Positions 15,653 to 23,414 of a stretch of 40,202 nucleotides of DNA are shown here, piece by piece. Made by a program: the position numbers and the translations under genes. The first letter of the stretch is position 1, and each line of letters starts with the position of its first letter. The notes under the pieces were generated by a model, which made no database searches, was not told the origin of the DNA, and saw only the letters and a list, made by a program, of their open reading frames with translations. Origin of the DNA: Verrucomicrobiota bacterium (lineage in GTDB: Bacteria; Verrucomicrobiota; Verrucomicrobiia; Verrucomicrobiales; DEV007); the NCBI GenBank assembly GCA_030625775.1, contig DAOUQC010000042.1, forward strand, positions 1-40,202, written 5' to 3'.

Positions 15653-16474
15653 TCATTTTTTCTCTACCGGAACCAGTGGATCCGATGCCACCCCGATGGC
15701 AATCTCCGCTGCATTGGGAATTGAGCCCGACACTGCAGCATTCAGGCGATCATTGGGAGCTCCACGGGAAGCGGTGATCCAATCCTCACCTGATACCCGC
15801 CCGTGCGGATGATCCCCATAGCCCGGCCCTGCAGTGATTCCCGTCCCTTCCCTGAGTTCAAAATGTAAATGCGCCAGATACTGCCCATTTCCTTTTCCCA
15901 CGGTAGCAATTTTTTCCCCACGACGCACACGAGCACCCAAGGGTAAATCGATATGAGCCAGATGACCGTAGAAAGATTGAAACATCCGGCCGCCTTCATG
16001 CCGGTGAAGCACCGTCATCACCCTGCCCCATCCATCGGACGGCCAGCCGGCAAATATCACCTCTCCATCAGCCACCGCATACACCGCATCCCCCAGATCC
16101 GAATCCCAGCCGCCGATCCCATTCAAATCGTCCCCCAAATGCCTGTTCTCCAAAAAAGGCTGCGCATTGTAGCTGAAGGCCCCGGAGGCACTGCCCATCG
16201 GAAAATCTGCACGGACCGCCAGAGGTGCCCGAGCCAATTCAACTGGCCGTGCCAGTATAAATGCAGAGTCAAAACCACTGCCCGGCTCTGCACTCAGCAA
16301 CGACACCCGCAAGTGAACCTTCTCTGAAACCTCCTTGTTACTGTTTTTTTCAACCGGGGCCAGTAAGGCCATCACCAAAATTGCCACTGCCACGACCGCC
16401 AGAAACACCGGTAGCACCTGCCTCCTCAATTCAGAAAAATGCCGACCCCAATCCAGATTATCCAGTTCCTTCAT
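15653..16474 (-). CDS. membrane-anchored M23 family metallopeptidase
   Basis: Zinc peptidase of 273 aa that should cut peptidoglycan cross-links or activate partner hydrolases in the periplasm. One transmembrane helix (VLPVFLAVVAVAILVMALLAP, residues 20-40) anchors it. The M23 residues are all present: H112 and D116 in HLGDDLNG, H171 in FYGHL, and H202 and H204 in HLHFELREG. The usual AVADGEVIFAG and GWGRVMTVLH strands are in place, with RRGEKIATVGKGNG before the last motif. The segment of about residues 45-110 matches no domain I know. It is divergent from the Fur-family gene with 106 nt between them. The stop lies 36 nt from the SRP RNA 3' end on the opposite strand. Confidence 0.9.
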   Translation of the reverse strand: MKELDNLDWGRHFSELRRQVLPVFLAVVAVAILVMALLAPVEKNSNKEVSEKVHLRVSLLSAEPGSGFDSAFILARPVELARAPLAVRADFPMGSASGAFSYNAQPFLENRHLGDDLNGIGGWDSDLGDAVYAVADGEVIFAGWPSDGWGRVMTVLHRHEGGRMFQSFYGHLAHIDLPLGARVRRGEKIATVGKGNGQYLAHLHFELREGTGITAGPGYGDHPHGRVSGEDWITASRGAPNDRLNAAVSGSIPNAAEIAIGVASDPLVPVEKK

Positions 16475-16580
16475 GATACGACCAGGCTTTTCATTTCAAA
16501 ATTTCAATTGGAGAAGAGAGCTTGCAGCAGGAAGTAACAAAGAATGTCGCAGACAATTAAGAATCCTATAGTCCCAATGG

Positions 16581-17171
16581 ATGATCAAGCATATTCCCTC
16601 GGCTTCTGACTTCGTCATTGCCATTGACCTACCCTGCTTTGCAACAGTAAGCTCCCCTCCAGAGAACTTTGACCCTAGCCATTCCATCTTGAAAACACCC
16701 AACACTGACATCGACCCGGGAATCCTTGAGCGCTTCGCAGCCTTCATCAAAGAAAAAGGCCTGCGACGCACGGTTCAACGCGAGGTCATTGTCGCTGCTG
16801 CATTCAGCACAGACAGCCATTTCACTGCCGAAGAACTCTGGGAAATGGCTCGAAAAATCGACCCCGCTACTTCCCGTGCCACCCTTTATCGGACTCTGGC
16901 CCTACTCACTGAGTGCGGTCTACTTCAAGAGATCGACCTTGGCCGTGACCAGAAATACTACGACCCCAACTTTGTCGAACACCCCAACCACAATCATTTG
17001 ATCTGCCTGGATTGCGGAAAAGTCATTGAATTTGCAGATGAACACATGGCCGTGCTCGAAGATTGTGTCACCCGCAGACTCGGCTTCAGCTCTGTTCGCA
17101 AGGACATCCGCATCGAAGCCCGCTGTGAGGAACTGCGCACCACCGGCAAGTGCAAGAAAGCCAAGACCTAG
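16581..17171 (+). CDS. Fur-family transcriptional regulator
   Basis: Metal-responsive repressor of the Fur superfamily. The winged helix covers KGLRRTVQREVIVAAAF to SRATLYRTLALLTECGLLQEI. The dimerisation domain has HPNHNHLICLDCGKVIEFADE, with the first CxxC of the structural zinc site. The second pair is altered: instead of the usual C-x2-4-C near the end it has C-EELRTTGK-C, eight residues apart. The late His that normally precedes it (HxLxIYG) is absent. The paralogue (Fur, Zur or PerR) cannot be decided. From the ATG at 16581 the protein has 196 aa, about 45 longer than usual; the first 45 residues look non-conserved, so the true start may be the in-frame TTG at 16689. It is divergent from the M23 gene. 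argH follows after 59 nt. Confidence 0.85.
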   Translation: MIKHIPSASDFVIAIDLPCFATVSSPPENFDPSHSILKTPNTDIDPGILERFAAFIKEKGLRRTVQREVIVAAAFSTDSHFTAEELWEMARKIDPATSRATLYRTLALLTECGLLQEIDLGRDQKYYDPNFVEHPNHNHLICLDCGKVIEFADEHMAVLEDCVTRRLGFSSVRKDIRIEARCEELRTTGKCKKAKT

Positions 17172-17230
17172 CGCTTTCTTAAAGCGATCGCACTTGCAAG
17201 ATGCAGCCTGTCGGATTTAGGTATGCCATC

Positions 17231-18592
17231 ATGTGGAAAGGCCGCTTTCAAACCGAAACTTCTGATCTAGTCCAACTCTATGGAGAATCAATCTCCTACG
17301 ATTGGAGATTGTATCAATATGACGTGCAAGGATCGATTGCCCACGCCAAGGCGCTGTTCGCCGCAGGCTTGATTTCCACTAAGGAAAAACAGACCATCAC
17401 TCGAGGCCTCAAGGAAATCCTCAAGGAAATAGAATCCGGCGAGTTTCAATTCAAAACCAGCCTCGAAGATATTCATATGAATATCGAATCTGCGCTGACT
17501 GAAAAAATCGGCGATGCCGGCGCCCGGCTGCACACTGCCCGCAGCCGCAACGATCAGGTCGCGCTCGATACCCGCTTGTATTGCCGTGCGGAGATCAGCG
17601 AAGTTCTCAAACAGATTTCCTCGATGCAAAAGGCGCTCATCAACACCGCCGAGAGATATCAGGATGCCGTTGTCCCCGGTTACACCCACTTGCAGCGCGG
17701 CCAACCCGTGCTCTTTGCCCATCACCTGCTCGCCTATGTCGAAATGCTCGAACGCGATGCCGATCGTCTGCGTGATGCTTATAAAAGAGTCAATGTCATG
17801 CCACTCGGCTCAGGCGCCCTGGCCGGATCCACTATAGTACTTGACCGCAAGCTCATCGCCAGGGAACTCGACTTTCCTGCCATCACCCAAAACAGCATGG
17901 ATGCTGTCAGCGACCGCGACTATGTCGCCGAGCTGATTTTCGACCTGACCCTGTGCGGCATTCACTTATCCCGCCTTAGTGAAGACGTTATTCTATGGGC
18001 TTCCGCCGAGTTTGATTTTGTCGAACTCAGCGACGCCCATACCACCGGCTCCAGCTTGATGCCGCAGAAAAAAAACCCCGACGTGGCTGAGCTCACACGC
18101 GGTAAAACCGGACGCCTGATCGGTGATCTGGTTTCCATCCTAACCACGATCAAAGGCCTGCCGATGACCTACAATCGAGATTTGCAGGAAGACAAAGAAC
18201 CGCTCTTCGATGCCTTTGATACGATGAAGGCCGCTCTTGCTGTATTTGCACAAATGATCGCAGCGATGAAAATCAAAACCTCCAATACCAGGGCAGCCGC
18301 CTCCGACCCCTTCCTGCTCGCGACCGATCTCGCAGATTACCTGGTGCTGAAAAAGGTTCCCTTCCGGCAGGCTCATGAGATCATGGGACAGCTCACCGCT
18401 TACAGTCTCAAGCACAACAAGCCCTTCGCCGGACTCACCCTGGATGAATACCGGCAGGTCAGTGAAGCCTTTGAAAAAGATGTTTACCAGGTGCTTGATA
18501 TAGACACCGCCCTGAAAGCCCGAAAGGGCATCGGTGCACCGTCTCCGTCCAACGTGTCCCGGCAGTTAAAAAGGTGGAAACGCAAACTCTGA
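17231..18592 (+). CDS. argH: argininosuccinate lyase
   Basis: Last step of arginine biosynthesis: argininosuccinate is cleaved to arginine and fumarate in the cytoplasm. It has 453 aa and normal length. The N-terminus MWKGRFQTETS is the usual WxGRF opening, and the family signature GSSLMPQKKNPD contains the catalytic serine loop. DIHMNIESALTEKIGDAGARLHTARSRNDQVA and VPGYTHLQRGQPV are the other two fumarase/aspartase-superfamily blocks (quoted here in part as positions 93-123 and 155-167). The ATG at 17231 was chosen over an upstream in-frame ATG at 17201, because it begins exactly at the conserved motif. No other arg gene lies in the window. The Nudix gene starts 7 nt after the stop, so the two are probably co-transcribed. 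Confidence 0.96.
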   Translation: MWKGRFQTETSDLVQLYGESISYDWRLYQYDVQGSIAHAKALFAAGLISTKEKQTITRGLKEILKEIESGEFQFKTSLEDIHMNIESALTEKIGDAGARLHTARSRNDQVALDTRLYCRAEISEVLKQISSMQKALINTAERYQDAVVPGYTHLQRGQPVLFAHHLLAYVEMLERDADRLRDAYKRVNVMPLGSGALAGSTIVLDRKLIARELDFPAITQNSMDAVSDRDYVAELIFDLTLCGIHLSRLSEDVILWASAEFDFVELSDAHTTGSSLMPQKKNPDVAELTRGKTGRLIGDLVSILTTIKGLPMTYNRDLQEDKEPLFDAFDTMKAALAVFAQMIAAMKIKTSNTRAAASDPFLLATDLADYLVLKKVPFRQAHEIMGQLTAYSLKHNKPFAGLTLDEYRQVSEAFEKDVYQVLDIDTALKARKGIGAPSPSNVSRQLKRWKRKL

Positions 18593-18599
18593 GTTTTCC

Positions 18600-19232
18600 A
18601 TGCCCCATCCAGCTTCAGATTCAACGCCCGATTTCGAACGCTGCCGCATCGAGGACGGTGAAGGATGGGGGAAACTCTCCGTTGATCGAATCCTCGATCA
18701 CCGCTACATCCAGATCGAAGAAATCCGCTACTGTACTCCTGCCCGTGAAAAACCCGTCGACTGGACGGTTGCGCGCAGAAAATCAGCGGTGGCCGTGGCC
18801 CCCATGCTGGAGGATGGGCGTTTTTTACTCATTCAACAAGAACGCTACCCCATTCAGCGCACCATCTGGGAGTTCCCTGCCGGGCAAATCGACGACGTGG
18901 AAAACAAAGCGGATCGAGAAGTCATTCTCAATACCGTGCACAGCGAACTCGACGAAGAAACCGGCCACCAACTTGCTCCCGACGGCGAACTGATCCCTCT
19001 TGGTTATTTTTTCAGCTCCCAGGGCTTCAGCGACGAGCACGTCTACCTTTTCCTCGCCAAAACAGTCATCCCTAACGGTATGGGCCCCAGCCCCGATGAC
19101 GGAGAAAGCATACTCGCTTGCCGGGCAGTCACTGCGGACGAACTGCGGGACGAAATAGCCAGCAACCGCATCGTCGATGCCAATACTCTCGCTCTCTATG
19201 CCCGCCTCTGCGCTTGTGGAATCATCAACTAG
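18600..19232 (+). CDS. Nudix hydrolase, ADP-ribose pyrophosphatase-like, with interrupted Nudix box
   Basis: Cytoplasmic hydrolase of 210 aa resembling ADP-sugar pyrophosphatases (NUDT5/YSA1 type), which split ADP-ribose to AMP and ribose phosphate. AVAPMLEDGRFLLIQQERYP and WEFPAGQIDD are typical. The Nudix box should read G-x5-E-x7-R-E-x2-E-E-x-G. Here G95-x5-E101 is followed by 14 residues before E116-L-D-E-E-T-G, so six extra residues lie inside the box. The usual Arg is Ser115. A second Glu (E107) at x7 from Ser115 could replace E101. The catalytic glutamates E116, E119 and E120 are intact. It starts 7 nt after argH. It may be active with a longer helix, but this is not certain. Confidence 0.82.
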   Translation: MPHPASDSTPDFERCRIEDGEGWGKLSVDRILDHRYIQIEEIRYCTPAREKPVDWTVARRKSAVAVAPMLEDGRFLLIQQERYPIQRTIWEFPAGQIDDVENKADREVILNTVHSELDEETGHQLAPDGELIPLGYFFSSQGFSDEHVYLFLAKTVIPNGMGPSPDDGESILACRAVTADELRDEIASNRIVDANTLALYARLCACGIIN

Positions 19233-19379
19233 CTTGAAAAGCTGGCATTTCATGGATTGCGCGTCGATCATCATCGGCTACAATGGCAGACCGAAAGGCT
19301 GGATTGCCCCCCTTTCACAGAGAACCGACCACTAGATACCGTGACTTTTTTCAAACCCGTTTTATCCAAACTATTCAAA

Positions 19380-20942
19380 ATGCGAGAAGATGCTTCCCGC
19401 ATCCGTTCTGGCGCGGATGAGGGATACGATGCGCATGAAAAACCTTTCCTCGATCACTTGGAAGATCTTAGGAAAACGCTGGGGAAAATCATCATCACTT
19501 TGTTGGTTACGACCATCATTGCTTTTGCCTTCAACATGCAGATCATGCAATTTGTCGGGCAACCCATGAAACTTGCAGGACTCGGCAACAGTGTCACCTT
19601 CATGACCCTCGCGCCGCAAGAGATCCTGATGCTCTCGATTAAAGTGTCTTTTTTTGCAGGCTTGCTCGGTGCCTTCCCTTTATTGATGTTTTTTGCAGGC
19701 GAATTCATCCTGCCCGGTCTTCGCGAGCAGGAGAAACGCTTTGTTTTACCCGGCATCGGAGCTGGTTTTTTCCTCTTCACCACAGGCGCCGCTTTTGCTT
19801 TTTATATGGCCTGTCCCATCGCCCTGAACTTCTTCTTCGAATTCCAAAAAGAGCGAACTGAATTTCTCAACCCCACAACAATGATCAGTGATGGAAGCAT
19901 CAGTGTCGAAGATCTGATTTCTGCTGATTCTACAACAGAAGCCCTGAAAAAATCAGCCTCTGCAGTTCCCGAAACCGCTACTACCCCGGTAGATCCTAAA
20001 CTTCGCGCCCAAGTGATCGAGGTCCTTCGGGATTCTTTAGCGATCAGTGCAGATTCCGAGTTGCATATCACCTTTGATGACACTTCGAAAAAACTGATCC
20101 TCTCCACCTCTCCCATCCAAAAAACTACCTATCAGTATGGAAAGTATATCAACTTCGTCACCCGTCTGGTGCTTGTCTTTGGACTGGCATTCCAGCTGCC
20201 GGTAGTCGTTACCATTCTGGTCAAACTCGAGCTGCTCACCGCACGTGTCATGCGCACCACGCGGCCGATGGCCTGGATTGTCATGTTGATTCTGTCAGCC
20301 GTTTTCACCCCACCCGATATCATGACGCTCGGCCTGCTCGCCGGACCGCTCATCATCCTATACGAAATCTGCATTTGGATTGCCTGGTTCATCGAGACCC
20401 AACGGGAAAAAGCCAAGCGAACCGAAGAGGACGAACGTCAACTGCGTCTGGGTGAACTCTATGCCAAATCTGCTGAAGACCTCAGCGAAGAAGAAAAAGC
20501 AGAGCTGCACGCCCACGAAGTCGCCCAGTACGAAGCCGAGCACCCGGATCAAGGCGATGATCCCGGCCATGCAGGTTATGATGACGCAGAAGAAAACGCA
20601 CAGGGTGAACACGATGACAGTTGGCACGACGACCAACACGAATACCACGAGGACGAAGAGCACTACAATCAACATCACTACGGTGCCGACGCACCAACGG
20701 ACGGCTGGTCAGATCACGAGCACAGTGATGGTGAACACGGTGAGTGTGAACCAAGCGGTTCAATCATCAATCTGAACACAGCGAGTTTGGAAGAACTTCA
20801 AACTCTGCCTGGTGTCGGACCCGCGCTGGCCCAGCGCCTGATCAATCATCGGCCATTTGGCAATTTTGATGATGTATTGGGTGTGCCCGGCATCAGTGAA
20901 GACAAACTCAACCGTGTAATCGACCGGCTGGTCATTGAGTAA
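19380..20942 (+). CDS. tatC: TatC translocase subunit fused to His-rich tail and helix-hairpin-helix domain
   Basis: Core subunit of the twin-arginine export system. From the ATG at 19380 it has 520 aa, about twice the normal 250; a GTG at 19341 would add 13 residues. FLDHLEDLRKTLGK, TLAPQEILMLSIKVS, GEFILPGLREQEKRF, FGLAFQLPVV and FTPPDIMTLGLLAGP are TatC hallmarks across six membrane segments. The Glu often found in FGxAFE is Gln272. Three additions stand out. (1) Residues of about 159-249, in the periplasmic loop between TM3 and TM4, are an insert. (2) Residues of about 374-456 are rich in His, Asp and Glu (about 14 His). (3) Residues 463-520 form a ComEA-like helix-hairpin-helix domain, with INLNTASLEELQTLPGVG and FDDVLGVPGISEDKL. 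With N-in/C-in topology, the last two should be cytoplasmic. No tatA was seen nearby. Confidence 0.93.
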   Translation: MREDASRIRSGADEGYDAHEKPFLDHLEDLRKTLGKIIITLLVTTIIAFAFNMQIMQFVGQPMKLAGLGNSVTFMTLAPQEILMLSIKVSFFAGLLGAFPLLMFFAGEFILPGLREQEKRFVLPGIGAGFFLFTTGAAFAFYMACPIALNFFFEFQKERTEFLNPTTMISDGSISVEDLISADSTTEALKKSASAVPETATTPVDPKLRAQVIEVLRDSLAISADSELHITFDDTSKKLILSTSPIQKTTYQYGKYINFVTRLVLVFGLAFQLPVVVTILVKLELLTARVMRTTRPMAWIVMLILSAVFTPPDIMTLGLLAGPLIILYEICIWIAWFIETQREKAKRTEEDERQLRLGELYAKSAEDLSEEEKAELHAHEVAQYEAEHPDQGDDPGHAGYDDAEENAQGEHDDSWHDDQHEYHEDEEHYNQHHYGADAPTDGWSDHEHSDGEHGECEPSGSIINLNTASLEELQTLPGVGPALAQRLINHRPFGNFDDVLGVPGISEDKLNRVIDRLVIE

Positions 20943-21083
20943 GCGGCAGCCTGACAACTAGCGCGCCAAACCATTGCCTTAGCCCTTGAAAATTCGAATG
21001 CACTGAATGGCATTCCATCCTACCTTCCGCCGCCCAAACAATGAGCGGTGGGGCAGCACTCCAAAGTTTTTATAACCAAACTC

Positions 21084-22580
21084 ATGTCCGAAGAAAAACA
21101 GGAAACCTCAGCAGAAGAAGAAATCAGCGAGCACCAGCTGATCCAATTCCGTCGTCAAAAACTCGACAAACTACGTGAACTCGGTGTCGACCCTTTTGGC
21201 GGCAAATTCGAAAGCACCCACCAACCTGCAGCTTTGCGTGAAAATTTCGAAGAAGAAATCGAAGTCAAAGTGGCCGGCCGAATCGTCGCCCACCGCGACA
21301 TGGGCAAGAGCCAGTTTTTTGACATCGCCGACATCAACGGACGTTTGCAATGTTTCCTCAATCCGAAATCCATCGGTGACGAAGCTTTTGAGATCTTCCA
21401 ACAACTCGACATCGGCGACTGGATCGGCATCGAAGGTTCGACCTTCACCACGCGCATGGGAGAACCTACAGTCAAAGCATCCGCAATCACCGTGTTGTCA
21501 AAATCACTGCGCCCCCTGCCTGATAAATGGCACGGTGTGGTCGACCCACAGATCAAATACCGCCAGCGTTACCTGGATCTGATCGCCAACGAACGCGCCC
21601 GCGACGCTTTTCTCAAACGCAGTGCCATGGTTGCCGAAATCCGCAGCTTCCTCGCCGAGCGCGAATTTATCGAAGTGGAAACTCCCATGCTGCAGGATGT
21701 GCCCGGAGGAGCAGCCGCCGAACCATTCAAGACCCACCACAATGCCCTGGGCATGGACCTCTACATGCGCATCGCTCCCGAACTCTATCTCAAACGCCTG
21801 CTGGTCGGCGGGTTCACCAAGGTTTTCGAACTCAATCGCAACTTCCGCAACGAAGGTATCAGCCGCCGCCACAATCCCGAGTTCACCATGCTCGAAGCCT
21901 ACTGGGCTTTTGCTGACTTCGAACAAATGGCCGATCTGGTTGAAGATATGGTCTGCCATCTGGCGGAAAAATTCTGCGGGGGATTGCAGATCGAACACAA
22001 AAATGCAAACGACGAGCCGATTCGCACCATCGACCTTAGCCGCCCCTGGAAACGTGAAACTTTCTACAACCTGGTCAAAAAAGCCGCCGGAGACGACTGG
22101 TTCGACATCACCAGCAAACAACGCCGTGAGCGCTGCGCCAAGGAACTCAATGTCGAACTCTCCGATGAAATGGAGGACTACGAAGTCAGCCAACAGGTTT
22201 TTGAAAAACTGGTCGAAGAAAAAACTTTTGATCCCTGTTATGTCACTCACGTCCCACGCGAACTCGTCCCCCTGGCCAAACAAAACGCCGACAACGGCGC
22301 CGTAGTTGATGTCTACGAGCTAATCATCAACGGTCAGGAAATTTCACCGGGATACTCCGAACTCAATGATCCGGACACCCAGCGTGAACGCCTGGAACAT
22401 CAAGCCGGTGAAGAAACACAGAAACTCGACGAAGATTTCCTGCTCGCCCTTGAATACGGCATGCCCCCCGCGGGAGGGATCGGCATCGGCATCGACCGCC
22501 TGATCATGATGCTCACCGGCGCTGAGTCCATCAGAGACATTGTGCTATTCCCACAGTTGCGCAAGAGTGGCGGGGAGTGA
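21084..22580 (+). CDS. lysS: lysyl-tRNA synthetase (class II)
   Basis: Charges tRNA-Lys with lysine in the cytoplasm. It has 498 aa, normal for class II LysRS. The N-terminal OB-fold runs over about residues 55-150, with GRIVAHRDMGKSQFFDI. The catalytic core has motif 2 in KVFELNRNFRNEGISRRHNPEF and TMLEAYWAFADFEQM (about 255-290) and motif 3 in GGIGIGIDRLIMMLT near the end, followed by SIRDIVLFPQL. The ATG at 21084 (MSEEKQETSAEEE) is preferred over the in-frame GTG at 21048. The 141 nt upstream hold a small GAATGC/GCATTC hairpin near 21000 of unknown meaning. It is convergent with the vapC-like gene. Confidence 0.96.
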   Translation: MSEEKQETSAEEEISEHQLIQFRRQKLDKLRELGVDPFGGKFESTHQPAALRENFEEEIEVKVAGRIVAHRDMGKSQFFDIADINGRLQCFLNPKSIGDEAFEIFQQLDIGDWIGIEGSTFTTRMGEPTVKASAITVLSKSLRPLPDKWHGVVDPQIKYRQRYLDLIANERARDAFLKRSAMVAEIRSFLAEREFIEVETPMLQDVPGGAAAEPFKTHHNALGMDLYMRIAPELYLKRLLVGGFTKVFELNRNFRNEGISRRHNPEFTMLEAYWAFADFEQMADLVEDMVCHLAEKFCGGLQIEHKNANDEPIRTIDLSRPWKRETFYNLVKKAAGDDWFDITSKQRRERCAKELNVELSDEMEDYEVSQQVFEKLVEEKTFDPCYVTHVPRELVPLAKQNADNGAVVDVYELIINGQEISPGYSELNDPDTQRERLEHQAGEETQKLDEDFLLALEYGMPPAGGIGIGIDRLIMMLTGAESIRDIVLFPQLRKSGGE

Positions 22581-22651
22581 ACTGAATACTGATATTTTGT
22601 GAGTTCATAAAGCTCTTATGGGTAGGGCAAATCCAATTCTGCCCTCACCCC

Positions 22652-23038
22652 TCACCACAGTGTCACCACATCGGGGTATTGCTGGATTTTCCTATCCGGT
22701 GTCAGCAGTATCATCCCTTTTTTTATCGCAGTCGCAATCAATACCCGGTCAAAGGGGTCATTGTGAATGGGCAACAACTCAGTGGATGCCGCAGCCACAT
22801 TTGCATTAAAACTCTCTTCCCTCAGCCCATGCGCACGGCAGGCATAATCAAACCATTGGGTTGGCGACATAGGCAAATCAAGAACACCCCGGGAAACCTT
22901 TTTCCCGATCTCCAGGGCGCTGATCGGCGATACCCATAAATCGCCCGCATACTTCTCAATCGCTGTCTTTGCGGTATCCGACAACTTGTTCTGATCCATC
23001 GCCAACCAGAGAATCACCGGGGTATCAAGCAAAATCAT
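22652..23038 (-). CDS. vapC: PIN-domain ribonuclease toxin (VapC-like)
   Basis: Probable toxin of a type II toxin-antitoxin pair: PIN-domain RNases cut tRNA or rRNA when free of antitoxin. It has 128 aa. The acidic active-site residues are visible in MILLDTPVILWLA (Asp5), SALEIGKKV (Glu of the second block) and DPFDRVLIATA (two Asp of the third and fourth blocks). The start is the ATG at 23038, with a strong GGAGGTGA seven nt upstream; an earlier TTG at 23056 lacks this. The ATG overlaps the stop of the antitoxin by 4 nt (ATGA), so translation is coupled. It is convergent with lysS. Confidence 0.9.
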   Translation of the reverse strand: MILLDTPVILWLAMDQNKLSDTAKTAIEKYAGDLWVSPISALEIGKKVSRGVLDLPMSPTQWFDYACRAHGLREESFNANVAAASTELLPIHNDPFDRVLIATAIKKGMILLTPDRKIQQYPDVVTLW

Positions 23039-23274
23039 CGATTCACCTCCGGCCAATCTTCTTCGACGGCTGCATCCGTCGGATCATAGAGGATTTTTCC
23101 CATCAACTCCGGATGCATTTTTAAAGGATCCGCAACCTTTCTCACTGTCGGCTGCCTCAATTCAGCCACCGGCTTACCCGCCCGACAAATCAACACAGTC
23201 TCCCCCTCTTCCTCGATCGCCCTTATAAGTGCGGACAGTTTGGACTTGGCCTCATGCGTATTAACCGTAATCAC
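23035..23274 (-). CDS. vapB: Phd/YefM-family antitoxin
   Basis: Antitoxin partner of the PIN toxin. It has 79 aa. MITVNTHEAKSKLSALIRAI is the typical N-terminal Phd/YefM beta-alpha DNA-binding fold, followed by GETVLICRAGKPVAEL. The acidic C-terminus (DPTDAAVEEDWPEVNR) should wrap the toxin. The start codon is GTG at 23274; no in-frame ATG is close upstream. The promoter and a palindromic operator lie immediately upstream, and the predicted transcription start coincides with the GTG. Autoregulation by the toxin-antitoxin complex is likely. Confidence 0.88.
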   Translation of the reverse strand: MITVNTHEAKSKLSALIRAIEEEGETVLICRAGKPVAELRQPTVRKVADPLKMHPELMGKILYDPTDAAVEEDWPEVNR

Positions 23275-23280
23275 TTGCTT

Positions 23281-23308
23281 AGTTTAGCTTAGCTAAGTTA
23301 AATGTCAA
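23281..23308 (-). promoter_or_regulatory. vapBC promoter, probably leaderless
   Basis: On the minus strand a consensus TTGACA (23308-23303), a 16-nt spacer and TAAACT (23286-23281) are present. Seven nt beyond the -10 box is 23274, the G of the antitoxin's GTG. This predicts an mRNA beginning at or within a base or two of the start codon. Confidence 0.6.
23283..23302. promoter_or_regulatory. palindromic operator of the toxin-antitoxin pair
   Basis: TTTAGCTTAGCTAAGTTAAA is a 20-bp palindrome broken only by one G/T pair per arm; its inner ten bases CTTAGCTAAG are perfect. It fills the spacer and overlaps the -10 box of the vapBC promoter, the expected place for autorepression by a Phd/YefM-type antitoxin complex. 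Confidence 0.65.
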
Positions 23309-23414
23309 TATTGTGGTATTAATAAGGATTTACAGAGTAATGCTTGCCACCCTTCCAGAGGGACCCTATCCGCAGCTATGCAGAACCGTTCGATTCAAGA
23401 AGAATTCTCAGCTC

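Noticed and set aside
21504-22283. Open frame of 259 codons on the minus strand inside lysS
   Set aside because: It is antisense to a clearly conserved gene, has no recognisable domain, and arises from the codon bias of lysS.
22624-22645. AGGGCA/TGCCCT hairpin between lysS and vapC as a terminator
   Set aside because: A 6-bp stem is present but neither strand has a T-tract, so it cannot be supported as an intrinsic terminator.
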